Assembly: GCF_900111885.1 (NCBI RefSeq)
Contig: NZ_FOKG01000001.1
Location: 558,001 to 622,000, forward strand
DNA: 64,000 bases
From: Amycolatopsis marina
GTDB lineage: Bacteria > Actinomycetota > Actinomycetes > Mycobacteriales > Pseudonocardiaceae
Reading direction: 5' to 3'
Under the pieces are notes generated by a model. The model was given only the letters and a program-made list of their open reading frames with translations. It was not told where the DNA came from and did no database searches. Numbering within the stretch: the stretch's first letter is position 1; the number at the start of each line of letters is the position of its first letter. Position numbers and translations under genes: made by a program. This document shows positions 40,923 to 48,749 of the stretch, piece after piece.

Positions 40923-41654
40923 GTGACACCACCTGAGAACTCCGAACAGCGCGGTAGCGGCGGCGGGGACACCCCGCCATGGCAGCGGGTCGCGCAGGAC
41001 GGCGGCGGATCGCCCGCCGTCGGCCAGGAGCGCGAGACGTCCGTCGACGAGTACGGCGAGCGGTGGGCCGCGGGGCAGTTGCCCGCGGACGAATCCACCA
41101 ACGGCGGGTACGAGCACCAGGCGGCCGCCGACCAGACGATGGTCACCGGCACCGCCGCCAACCGTCTGTTCGGCGGCGGGGACTCAGGTCTGCCCGACCA
41201 GGAACCGACGGCCCGTGAGCGGGTCGGCATGGGCACCACGGGCTCCCGTGGCCGCGCGACGCCGACGGCATTGCGCCGTCCGGGGCGGGGTCCGCGGCGG
41301 GCCAGCCTGCAGATCAAGCGGTTCGACCCGTGGTCGGTGCTGAAGTTGTCACTCGTGCTCGGGCTGGCCTTGTTCTTCGTCTGGCTCGTGGCGGTGGGCG
41401 TGCTGTACACCGTGCTCGACGGCATGGGTGTGTGGGACAAGCTGAACGGCACATACACCTCACTGGTGCAGGGCGACGGCGAGGGGGCTGGTGAGCCCCT
41501 GATCAGCGTCGGTCCCGTTTTCGGTGTCGCGGCCGTGGTCGGGGCGATCAACATCGTGCTGATCTCGGCCCTGGCCACCGTGAGTGCCTTCATCTACAAC
41601 GTCTCGGCCGACCTGGCCGGCGGCCTGGAGGTCACGCTGTCCGAGCGTGAGTAA
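40923..41654 (+). CDS. DUF3566 transmembrane protein
   Basis: A 243-residue membrane protein of unknown function, conserved directly after gyrA in actinobacteria. The N-terminal 130 residues are hydrophilic and variable. The DUF3566 domain follows (ASLQIKRFDPWSVLKLSLVL) with one transmembrane helix near residue 150 and a second near 205 (FGVAAVVGAINIVLISALAT). GTG start 27 bases after the gyrA stop. Confidence 0.88.
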   Translation: MTPPENSEQRGSGGGDTPPWQRVAQDGGGSPAVGQERETSVDEYGERWAAGQLPADESTNGGYEHQAAADQTMVTGTAANRLFGGGDSGLPDQEPTARERVGMGTTGSRGRATPTALRRPGRGPRRASLQIKRFDPWSVLKLSLVLGLALFFVWLVAVGVLYTVLDGMGVWDKLNGTYTSLVQGDGEGAGEPLISVGPVFGVAAVVGAINIVLISALATVSAFIYNVSADLAGGLEVTLSERE

Positions 41655-41703
41655 CCCGGTGTCATAGGCTGCCGCGCCATCCTGTAATCTTTCCAGGCGT
41701 TGC

Positions 41704-41777
41704 GGGCCCATAGCTCAGGCGGTTAGAGCGCTTCGCTGATAACGAAGAGGTCGGAGGTTCAAGTCCTCCTGGGCCCA
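41704..41777 (+). tRNA. tRNA-Ile (GAT)
   Basis: A 74-nt cloverleaf: acceptor GGGCCCA pairs with TGGGCCC, D-arm GCTC...GAGC, anticodon stem CTTCG/CGAAG around loop CTGATAA (anticodon GAT), and T-arm GGAGGTTCAAGTCCTCC. The CCA is not encoded. The position after gyrA is conserved in actinobacteria. Confidence 0.97.
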
Positions 41778-41780
41778 CAA

Positions 41781-41824
41781 CAGTCAGGCCCCGTTTCCCA
41801 GACCAGGGAAACGGGGCCTGACTG
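41781..41824. terminator. Strong hairpin terminator after tRNA-Ile
   Basis: A perfect 19-bp stem with a 6-base loop (CAGTCAGGCCCCGTTTCCC and its complement) begins three bases after the tRNA. It separates the tRNA from the convergent phosphoesterase gene and could serve both strands. Confidence 0.88.
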
Positions 41825-41863
41825 CATTCACGGGCAGATCGCCGGCCGGGGCCGGAAATTGCC

Positions 41864-43672
41864 TTACTCCGTGACCTCGAAGGTCAGCGACTCGGTGAAC
41901 TCCCGGCCGTGCACGTCGGTCGCGGTGACTTCGGCGGTGTGCTCGCCGACCGCCAGGTCGGACGGCAACCGCAGACGCCAGAGGTGCATGGAGCGGTCGG
42001 CCAGGCTGCCGCCGTGGACCAGCTGTTCCTGGACGGCGACCGGGTCGGACCATTCGGCCCCCACGTGCGGGGCTTCGCCGTTCATCTGCTGGGTCCGCTC
42101 GGCCGTGCCCGCGGCGGCGCCGTCGATGGCCACCTTGACCTCGGCGCCGGTGGAGCCCATCCAGAAGTTGGTGGTCAGCCAGGTCCCGGAGAGCTCGCCC
42201 TTGGTGACCGTCAGCGGATCACCGAACTCCGGCGCGGAGCCCTTGTTGCCGACGTTGTCGGCGTACCAGTCGCGGTAGCGCGGGCTGTTCAGCCCCAGGG
42301 CCAACTGCTCGCTGTTGTCCTTGCCACGGACGGTGAATCGCTCGGTGACCTCGGTGTTGCGGATGTCGAGGGTGAGCACGCCGGGGACGCCGCCGTCGCG
42401 CTGGATCGCGGTCGGGTAGCCCTGCTCCAGCATTCGGCCGGAGTACCAGTCACCCGAGATCGCACCGGCGGTGATGTGGGTGAACGGGAGACCGTTGACA
42501 CCGAAGACGTCCTGCCAACCTTTCAGGCTGTCGCCCGCCCGCATGTTCTCGATGCTGTGCGTGTGCCCGCCAAGGGTGATGGCCTCGCGGCCCTCGAGGA
42601 TCTGGTAGATCTCCTTGACCTGATCGATCTGGTGGGTCGTGCTGCCCTGGTCCGCGAAGTCGAGCAGCGGGATGTGCCCGGCGAGCACGATCAGCTTGCC
42701 CTCGGGAACGGCGGCGATGTCCTGGCGCAGCCACTCGAGCTGCCGCTCGTCCAGCGCGCCGTTGTAGCCGTTGCGGGACAGGGGGTACTCGACGTTGCTC
42801 AGTGCGACGACATGTGCCTTGCCCGCGTCGTAGGAGTAGTACTCCGGACCGAACTGCGCGCGGAACGAGTCAAACGCGTGCTCGCTGTTCGGGGCGTCGA
42901 AGTCCAGGTCATGGTTGCCGGGCAGGAACCGCGCAGGGCCGTTGAGCATGCCCGCGAGTTCCCGGGTCTGCTCGTACAGGTCCAGGTCGTCCCCGACGAC
43001 GTCGCCGATGAACAGCGCGCCGCAGCCCATGTAGTCGTCACGGTTGGCGAGGTCGGCGAAGGCGCCGGCGCGGGCGTACTCGACCTGCCGCTGGTCGTAG
43101 GTCTGGACGTCACCGCCGATCAGGCAGTGTTGCTCCGGGGACTGGGTGAGTTTGCTCTGCGCCAGCGGGAAGTTCACGGCGTCCGGCAGCGCGCCGGTCG
43201 GGGCGATGCCACGGAACTTCAGCTCGGGCGAGCCCTGCGGCAGGTGGTGGTAGTAGAACTGGGCGACGTTGTCCTGGTCGACCGGCACCTGGTACCCGCG
43301 CGGCTGGGTGACGAAAACGGTCATGTTCTCGAAGGCGGGCAGCTGGTAGCGGCCCTTTTCGTCGGTGGTGACGACATCGCGGCCGTTGGACACGGTCACG
43401 CCGGTGATGCCGGGCTCGTTGGTGTCCTGCTTCGAGTTCCGGTTCTTGTCATTGAAGACAGTGCCGTCGAGGAGGTCGGGGTTCTCGTCGGTGCCCTTCA
43501 CGATGTCGACGGAACCGCGGTAGGCGGAGGTCTCCCAGTCGGCGTCGACCGGCGTGCCGCCGGGGGCCGCGCTCGCGGCTGGGGTGAGGAGCGCGCCGAC
43601 AGTGGCGAGGGCCACGGTGCCCGCGATGATGCGGGCCGGTCTCAGGGTGGGGGGATGGTGGTTCGGGTTCAC
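41864..43672 (-). CDS. Secreted calcineurin-like phosphoesterase
   Basis: A 602-residue exported protein. The signal peptide ends near residue 35 (TVALATVGALLTPAASA). An N-terminal SdrD-B-like/MetallophosN domain (TVFNDKNRNSKQDTNEPGIT) is followed by the metallophosphoesterase core with GGDVQ, GDVVGDD, GNHD, LAGHIPL and GGHTHS, then a C-terminal beta domain. All metal-binding motifs look intact. The substrate (phosphoester or nucleotide) is unknown. Confidence 0.9.
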   Translation of the reverse strand: MNPNHHPPTLRPARIIAGTVALATVGALLTPAASAAPGGTPVDADWETSAYRGSVDIVKGTDENPDLLDGTVFNDKNRNSKQDTNEPGITGVTVSNGRDVVTTDEKGRYQLPAFENMTVFVTQPRGYQVPVDQDNVAQFYYHHLPQGSPELKFRGIAPTGALPDAVNFPLAQSKLTQSPEQHCLIGGDVQTYDQRQVEYARAGAFADLANRDDYMGCGALFIGDVVGDDLDLYEQTRELAGMLNGPARFLPGNHDLDFDAPNSEHAFDSFRAQFGPEYYSYDAGKAHVVALSNVEYPLSRNGYNGALDERQLEWLRQDIAAVPEGKLIVLAGHIPLLDFADQGSTTHQIDQVKEIYQILEGREAITLGGHTHSIENMRAGDSLKGWQDVFGVNGLPFTHITAGAISGDWYSGRMLEQGYPTAIQRDGGVPGVLTLDIRNTEVTERFTVRGKDNSEQLALGLNSPRYRDWYADNVGNKGSAPEFGDPLTVTKGELSGTWLTTNFWMGSTGAEVKVAIDGAAAGTAERTQQMNGEAPHVGAEWSDPVAVQEQLVHGGSLADRSMHLWRLRLPSDLAVGEHTAEVTATDVHGREFTESLTFEVTE

Positions 43673-43820
43673 TGGCGTCCCTCCGGCTTGACTGCTGGAT
43701 GACGGCCGACAAAGCGCTCGGCCAGGCGAAACCCTTTCACCCGTTCGTGACCCGCTGCCTACGGTGATCTTTCGTGGATGAAGCGGGACAGTGACGACAT
43801 GAGACTGCCTGGACCGACGT

Positions 43821-43856
43821 CGGAGGCCGGTCGACGTTGTCGCCGACCGGCCTCCG
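43821..43856 (-). terminator. Hairpin terminator after the CHRD-like gene
   Basis: CGGAGGCCGGTCG and CGACCGGCCTCCG form a perfect 13-bp stem with a 10-base loop, 18 bases beyond the stop of the minus-strand gene at 43875. Confidence 0.75.
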
Positions 43857-43874
43857 AGTGTCCTGTCAGTTGAC

Positions 43875-44579
43875 CTAGTGCCTGTCGAACAGGTTCAGGC
43901 CGAGGTTCAGCCCGAGGCCGCGGTCGGCGCCTGCGCCGACGAGCACGGTCTGGTTCCCGCAGGCAGCGGGTGCGGTGGCTTCCAGCGGCAGCGCGGGGTT
44001 CAGCTCGCTGGGCGCGTCACCGTCGTAGGTGCCACTGTTGTTGGCGTCGATGCCGTGCAGCACGATCACGGCGTTGCCCGCACGCAGGTTCTGCGCCGAC
44101 TCGTCGTTGACCGTGATGGTGCGGTCGTATCGCACGAAGCCGTTCGGCGCGGTCGGGAAGCGGTCGACTGCCAAGCCGCTGGCCGGGCTGGTGTCACCGC
44201 TGGTGGTGAGCGAGGTGCCGATGGATCCGTAGTCGGGCTGGCCCTCGACCGTGCTGACGATCCCGTCTCCGTTGGTGTCGCGCTCACTGGTCGGACACTG
44301 ACCAGCACCACCGATGTGGAAGTGCTGGGCGTGTGGATGGTCGGCCAGCAGGCCGGATGCGAAGATCCGGACATCGGCCTGGTTGCCGTTCAGTTTGACG
44401 ACACCGATACCGCGAGCGCCGCTGTCGTTCAGTTCGTCGAGCTTGAACACGGTGACCGTGCGGTCCTGGTTGCCGTGCCGGCCATCGGACTGGTCGGCCG
44501 AGGCGGTGGCAGAGCCGGCCAGAACAAGTCCGGCAGCGGCCGCCAGTCCGAGCCCGGTTCGTAGTGCCTTTCCATGCAT
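43875..44579 (-). CDS. Secreted CHRD-like protein
   Basis: A 234-residue exported protein with a signal peptide in residues 1-28 (GLGLAAAAGLVLAGSATASA). The mature part resembles CHRD (chordin-like) domains by the histidine-rich HAQHFHIGG motif and NAVIVLHGIDANNSGTYDG. Two cysteines (QCPTS and AACGNQ) may pair. Start ATG at 44579 behind AGGAGG. Function unknown; related proteins are annotated as hypothetical. Confidence 0.72.
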   Translation of the reverse strand: MHGKALRTGLGLAAAAGLVLAGSATASADQSDGRHGNQDRTVTVFKLDELNDSGARGIGVVKLNGNQADVRIFASGLLADHPHAQHFHIGGAGQCPTSERDTNGDGIVSTVEGQPDYGSIGTSLTTSGDTSPASGLAVDRFPTAPNGFVRYDRTITVNDESAQNLRAGNAVIVLHGIDANNSGTYDGDAPSELNPALPLEATAPAACGNQTVLVGAGADRGLGLNLGLNLFDRH

Positions 44580-44734
44580 GATCGAAAATCCTCCTGGTTC
44601 GTGTTCTGCGAAGGCGCAGCAACACCGCCCCGTGTGGACGATCACTGCGCAGGCGCGCATGACGGGTGGTCACACACTTCTGATTCGCTGCGGCGGCGCT
44701 CGCGGATTGGGCAGCCGGCCCGGAAAGACAGAAC

Positions 44735-45205
44735 ATGGCAGGCAGGTTCGAGGAGTTGATGCGCGGGCTTCGTGACGCGACGGCCGACCGGCGGAGCCTG
44801 CGTACGGAGTTGGCCGCATTGCTGGTTGCGCACGCCGAGGCGGAGGAGCAGGAGGTGTACCCCGGGTTACGTCGGTTCGCGTCGTCAAGCGACGAGGAGG
44901 TCGAACACGGGGAGGAGGAACACGCCCAGATCAACCAGGCGCTACTGGCATTCCTCGAACTCAACGACGTCGAGGGCGAGACCTACGACGAGAAGCTGGA
45001 GGAGTTGGTGGAGGTGGTGAACCATCACACCAACGAGGAGGAACAGACTCTGCTCAACGACGCGCGGACGAAGCTCTCGCCGGAGGAACGCAAGCGATTG
45101 GGTTTGGCGTTTCTGAAGGCGCGAGCGGCGGCGGTCGACGCGGGCAGCGGCCGGGTGGAAAGACTGCGGCAGCTGGTGGCGGAAGTAGAAGGCAGTCTCC
45201 GCTGA
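44735..45205 (+). CDS. Hemerythrin HHE-domain protein
   Basis: A 156-residue helical protein with hemerythrin-type metal ligands in HAEAEEQEVYP, HGEEEHAQIN and NHHTNEEEQTLL. Such proteins bind a di-iron site and are tied to oxygen, NO or iron stress. The first helix with its D-H motif, which precedes RFEELMRGLRD in relatives, is absent, so one ligand may be missing or the start may be altered. ATG at 44735. Confidence 0.82.
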   Translation: MAGRFEELMRGLRDATADRRSLRTELAALLVAHAEAEEQEVYPGLRRFASSSDEEVEHGEEEHAQINQALLAFLELNDVEGETYDEKLEELVEVVNHHTNEEEQTLLNDARTKLSPEERKRLGLAFLKARAAAVDAGSGRVERLRQLVAEVEGSLR

Positions 45206-45209
45206 GCGT

Positions 45210-45223
45210 GTTCCACGTGGAAC
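45210..45223. other. parS-like palindrome
   Basis: GTTCCACGTGGAAC is a perfect palindrome one symmetric step away from the parS consensus, in the gap after the hemerythrin gene, 15 kb from oriC. Confidence 0.5.
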
Positions 45224-45274
45224 CGCGAGAACGCCAGCAGGGGTCGCCCGATGGCGCACTCGCGGTGGTTGGGA

Positions 45275-45508
45275 TTACTGCTCGGAGCGTTCGCGGCTCT
45301 CGGCGGCGGCGGCCTCTCGCTTGGCCTGCTCCGCCTGGGTCTCCTTCTCCGCTGCGGTCTGTTGGGCGTCGGCCTTCTGCTGCTGGGCCTCGCCTTCCCG
45401 CTCCATGTTGTCGTTGCCCAAGAAGGTGCCGGCCGTTTCCTTGACGCGGCCCTTGATGTCCTCGACCGCTCCCTTGATGCCTTCCTGCTGCTGATCCTTG
45501 TCAGCCAC
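45275..45508 (-). CDS. CsbD-like stress protein
   Basis: A 77-residue hydrophilic protein. The N-terminal part (GIKGAVEDIKGRVKETAGTF, then LGNDNMEREGEAQQ) matches the CsbD pattern seen in general stress proteins; the C-terminal half is an Ala/Glu/Gln-rich helix. I chose GTG at 45508, with GGAGA upstream. Function in stress is known only by association. Confidence 0.8.
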   Translation of the reverse strand: MADKDQQQEGIKGAVEDIKGRVKETAGTFLGNDNMEREGEAQQQKADAQQTAAEKETQAEQAKREAAAAESRERSEQ

Positions 45509-45640
45509 GGCGTCTCCAATCGTCGAAAGGACGTCGTCGGTGATCGCGTACCCGTGACCCCCACCGGATAAACAGCGCACCGGAAGCGTGCAGTAGCATC
45601 ACGGGAGCACACTCACAAGTTGTTGAGGGAGGGGCTTCAC

Positions 45641-45835
45641 GTGAAGAAGCTGCTGGCGCTCGCGGCCGTAGCGGGCGGCGTACTGTTCGCCATCAAGCGC
45701 AACAAGGACGCCAAGGCCGAGGCCGACCTGTGGCGTGAAGCCACGGCACCAACCAGCACACCGCTGGGGGGAGCCTCCACCAACGGCAGCGCACCGGCGA
45801 AGGCAAACTCGTCGGACGCCTCCAGCAACAACTGA
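45641..45835 (+). CDS. DLW-39 family protein
   Basis: A 64-residue protein, probably anchored by one N-terminal helix (KKLLALAAVAGGVLFAI), with the family hallmark ADLW at residues 27-30 and a Ser/Ala/Asn-rich tail. GTG at 45641 follows GAGGGAGGGG. This tiny family is conserved just before tRNA-Ala in actinobacteria. Function unknown. Confidence 0.85.
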   Translation: MKKLLALAAVAGGVLFAIKRNKDAKAEADLWREATAPTSTPLGGASTNGSAPAKANSSDASSNN

Positions 45836-45862
45836 TCGTCCCGCGGGCAGCCGCCCGCGTCC

Positions 45863-45935
45863 GGGGCTGTAGCTCAATTGGTAGAGCACCGCCTTTGCAA
45901 GGCGGGGGTCAGGGGTTCGATTCCCCTCAGCTCCA
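45863..45935 (+). tRNA. tRNA-Ala (TGC), island attachment site
   Basis: A 73-nt cloverleaf: acceptor GGGGCTG with CAGCTCC, D-arm GCTC...GAGC, anticodon loop TTTGCAA (TGC), T-arm AGGGGTTCGATTCCCCT. The gene is intact. Its 3' half recurs downstream at 51892, 53331 and 56188, so it serves as an integration target. Confidence 0.97.
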
Positions 45936-45985
45936 CAGCGTTTGACCAATGGTTTTTAGGGCCATATCCCACCCGTAAATTTTGT

Positions 45986-46008
45986 GATGGGACCCACGAT
46001 GGGTGCGA
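45986..46008. repeat. 23-bp island-end repeat, left copy
   Basis: The 23-bp sequence starting GATGGGACCCACGATGGG recurs exactly at 53209-53231 in the same orientation. It lies just inside the left att copy. Confidence 0.85.
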
Positions 46009-46060
46009 GTATCCTCGTGTTGTGGTCAAGCGGACGAACGGGAAACCCCGCGCGTAGGGA

Positions 46061-46587
46061 ATGATCGAGCGCCGAGGCAACTCGCTGCGCGTCAAGGTGT
46101 ATGCCGGGACCGACCCGCTGACCGGCAGGCGGTTATACCTTCGGGAGTCGACGACCGACGAGGCCGAGGCGAAGCGGATCATGAACCGGTTCCGCTCGGA
46201 GGTCGACGAAAACCGCAACGCCCGCTGGAGGACAGCACGCACGAGTGTCGAGTCGTGAAAAACAAGCGTCGTCCAGGACGACCGCCGGCGGACGGCTACC
46301 CGGACCACGACTGCACGAAGGCCGGCTGCACGGTTACCAAATGCCCGTCGCACCAGTGCCGCCCGCTGTCCAACGCGACGATCTCCAAGTTGCACTTCAT
46401 CATGCGCGGCGCACTGTCGGCCGCGGACGCGCTGGCCGACGAGCGTGACGGACATGCCTACTACGCAATCAACGCCCTAGGGCGCGACACGAGCGAAGAC
46501 AAGCTGTTTGAGATTCGTTTCTGCGACGGCGAGTGGATGCTGGCTGTCGAGGCGGACCTCACGCCCTTCGATGAGCACGCGTCGTAG
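46061..46587 (+). pseudogene. Tyrosine integrase, disrupted
   Basis: The frame at 46061-46258 encodes an integrase N-terminal domain (VYAGTDPLTGRRLYLRESTT, then EAEAKRIMNRFRSEVDE). A second frame from about 46255 gives an integrase core-binding piece (HQCRPLSNATISKLHFIMRG), and then changes to unrelated sequence (KLFEIRFCDGEWMLAVEADL, then TPFDEHAS). The catalytic R, H-x-x-R and Y part is absent. So the integrase is truncated, frameshifted and joined to the tail of another small protein. The island cannot excise with it. Confidence 0.65.
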
Positions 46588-46633
46588 GCGTGTCGCACGT
46601 GCGTTCGATCCAAGACCGCGGTACAGTCACCAC

Positions 46634-47881
46634 GTGACTACGCAGCCAGCCCTCTTTCCCGACGCCACTCCTTCCCGCGAGGTGGGCACCAGCATCGAGC
46701 TCTTCACAGGGGGTGGTGGGCTGGCGTTGGCCATGCATAACGCGGGCTTCCGTCACTTGTTGGCTGTCGAGTTGGAGAAGCGGGCGTGCGCGACATTGCG
46801 CGCGAACCGGGCGGAGGAGTGGGACGAATTCGCCGCACAAGGTCGAGAACTGAACTCGCCGTGGCCGCTGATCGAGGGTGACATCCGTGAAGCGGACCTG
46901 TCGCGGTATCTCGGCGAGGTCGACGTAATCGCTGGTGGCGTCCCGTGTCAACCCTGGTCACTGGGTGGCGTGCACAAGGGCTACGACGATCACCGGAACC
47001 TATGGCCGGAATTGTTCCGGACCGTCCGGGAGACTCGGCCGCGGGCGGTGATCGCGGAGAACGTCAAGGGGCTGTTGCGGCCATCGTTCAAGCCGTACTA
47101 CGAGTACATCCTTAACGAGCTGCGAGCACCTTTCGAGCGGCGCGTGGATGGTGAGGACTGGCGCGACCATGACAAGCGCCTCCGCAAGGTATTAGCTAAG
47201 GACACCGGGGACGCCAGCGAGCGCTATGACGTCAAGTACTTGACGGTCAACGCCGCTGACTATGGAGTGCCCCAGGTCCGGTGGCGAGTGTTCGTGGTTG
47301 CTTTCCGTCGTGACCTCGGCCTGAAAGATTGGGAGTTCCCGCAGCCAACCCACTCTGAGAGCGCGCTGCTACGCGCGCAGGCAGACGGTAGTTATTGGGA
47401 TGAGCACAAGGTGCCTAAACGCTACCGCCAAACACCGACGTTAGCTGGCGGCGTCGACGATGGCGATGGCACCGCGCGATGGCTCACCCTGCGCGACGCC
47501 ATCAAAGGACTCGGCGAACCGCTCGGAGACAAGATCGAGCACCCGAAGCACTTGCACCACTATGGCTGGCCAGGCGCGCGGCAATACGCCGGGCACACTC
47601 CGAACCTGCTGGACCGCCCGGCGAAGACCGTCAAGGCCGGAGTACATGGCGTTCCCGGGGGGGAGACTGTGCTCAAGCGCGACGACGGGTCGATCCGCTA
47701 TATGACCGTGCGGGAGGTAGCGCGGGCGATGACCTTTCCAGACGACTGGTTCCTGGTCGGCCCGCGCGGTGAGCAGATGCGGCAGCTCGGAAATGCCGTG
47801 CCGGTCAAACTCGGCGAAGCTATCGCCAGTTCTGTCGCTGAGGCTCTGTATCCACATCTGACGTCCCGGCGAGGCTCGTGA
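46634..47881 (+). CDS. DNA (cytosine-5) methyltransferase, type II R-M
   Basis: A 415-residue C5-methyltransferase. Motif I is IELFTGGGGLALAMHNAGF, motif IV is GGVPCQPWS with the catalytic Cys, motif VI is IAENVKG, motif VIII resembles QVRWRVFVVAF, and motifs IX-X end with MRQLGNAVPVKLGEAIASSV. All catalytic motifs are present. GTG at 46634 is preferred to upstream starts. The Vsr gene overlaps by four bases and an Eco29kI-like nuclease follows, so it should protect the nuclease's site. Confidence 0.95.
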   Translation: MTTQPALFPDATPSREVGTSIELFTGGGGLALAMHNAGFRHLLAVELEKRACATLRANRAEEWDEFAAQGRELNSPWPLIEGDIREADLSRYLGEVDVIAGGVPCQPWSLGGVHKGYDDHRNLWPELFRTVRETRPRAVIAENVKGLLRPSFKPYYEYILNELRAPFERRVDGEDWRDHDKRLRKVLAKDTGDASERYDVKYLTVNAADYGVPQVRWRVFVVAFRRDLGLKDWEFPQPTHSESALLRAQADGSYWDEHKVPKRYRQTPTLAGGVDDGDGTARWLTLRDAIKGLGEPLGDKIEHPKHLHHYGWPGARQYAGHTPNLLDRPAKTVKAGVHGVPGGETVLKRDDGSIRYMTVREVARAMTFPDDWFLVGPRGEQMRQLGNAVPVKLGEAIASSVAEALYPHLTSRRGS

Positions 47882-48672
47882 CACCTCACCCACTCTGGAA
47901 CGACCAAACGCCGGACCCAGCGGCGTGGAAACCGGCGCCCGGACTTGGTCGACGCGAGCGAGCGGAAGAACAGGATCGCGCCGCGGGTGACCGCGCCGCC
48001 CGCGAGATTCACCTGCCGGACGGGCGGACCGGTCACGCCTCTGTCGCACTGCGGGTGTTTCCCAGCGGACGGCGCGTTTACGCCTATCTCCGCTGGTCCA
48101 TTCGCGGTAAGACGCGAGAGTGCTACCTCGGCGAAGTCCATGCCAGTACTCGCACCGAGAATCTCACCCAAGCCTGGCGGCAGATTCACGCCACGGGATT
48201 ACTAAACCAACGTCACGCTTCTCCGCAACCGGGCCGCCAGGACTCCTCTGAGTCGGGCTCCTGGGCATCCAGTCCCGCGTCTCGTGCGGTAATGCGCGCC
48301 AACCGAGGACGGGATACCCGACCCGAAAGAGCACTACGCTCCGCCGTCCACGCGCTCGGCCTCCGTTACCGGGTAGCCGCACGCCCCATCAAGAACGTCC
48401 GACGCACCGCCGACCTCGTGTTCCCCCGCGCGAAGGTCGCGGTATTCCTCGACGGATGCTTCTGGCACGGCTGTCACGAACACCACCGGCCCGCGACCGG
48501 GGCAACCTCAGAGTTCTGGAAAACGAAGATCGAAGACAACAAGCGCCGCGACGCCGACACCGACCAACGCCTGCGGGCCGCCGGTTGGGACGTCATCCGG
48601 GTCTGGGAACACGAGGCCACCGACCTCGCCGCGCACCGTGTGGCCGAAGCGGTAAAGGCTCGCCAACGATAA
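47878..48672 (+). CDS. Vsr-type very-short-patch repair endonuclease with N-terminal extension
   Basis: A 264-residue protein. Residues from about 135 form a Vsr endonuclease that nicks beside T:G mismatches formed by 5-methylcytosine deamination: VMRANRGRDTRPERALRSAV, RTADLVFPRAKVAVFLDGCF, WHGCHEH and AGWDVIRVWEHE. The first ~115 residues are a separate basic domain (RRVYAYLRWSIRGKTRECYL, then GEVHASTRT), resembling a small DNA-binding domain. GTG start overlaps the methyltransferase stop (GTGA), so the two are coupled, a known pairing. Confidence 0.92.
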   Translation: MTPHPLWNDQTPDPAAWKPAPGLGRRERAEEQDRAAGDRAAREIHLPDGRTGHASVALRVFPSGRRVYAYLRWSIRGKTRECYLGEVHASTRTENLTQAWRQIHATGLLNQRHASPQPGRQDSSESGSWASSPASRAVMRANRGRDTRPERALRSAVHALGLRYRVAARPIKNVRRTADLVFPRAKVAVFLDGCFWHGCHEHHRPATGATSEFWKTKIEDNKRRDADTDQRLRAAGWDVIRVWEHEATDLAAHRVAEAVKARQR

Positions 48673-48749
48673 CGATCAAGGCACTACATACAGCACAGCC
48701 TTCCCTGTACGCTCGCCGCGACAGTAAACGATCTTCGGGAGTGTCAGGG

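Noticed and set aside
39588..41117. A 509-codon minus-strand frame opposite gyrA
   Set aside because: Shadow frame of the same kind; Val/Arg/Gln-rich and without family resemblance.
41909..43702. A 597-codon plus-strand frame opposite the phosphoesterase
   Set aside because: Shadow of a gene with signal peptide and intact metal motifs on the minus strand.
45636..45649. GCTTCACGTGAAGA as a parS site
   Set aside because: Not fully palindromic, two or more mismatches, and it coincides with the ribosome site, start and first lysine codons of the DLW-39 gene.
46508..46633. Longer N-terminus for the cytosine methyltransferase
   Set aside because: It would start inside the upstream remnant and adds basic sequence without similarity; GTG at 46634 gives a normal N-terminus.
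48456..48749. Longer N-terminus for the GIY-YIG nuclease
   Set aside because: That part is an out-of-phase reading of the vsr gene; the Eco29kI-like similarity begins at 48750.
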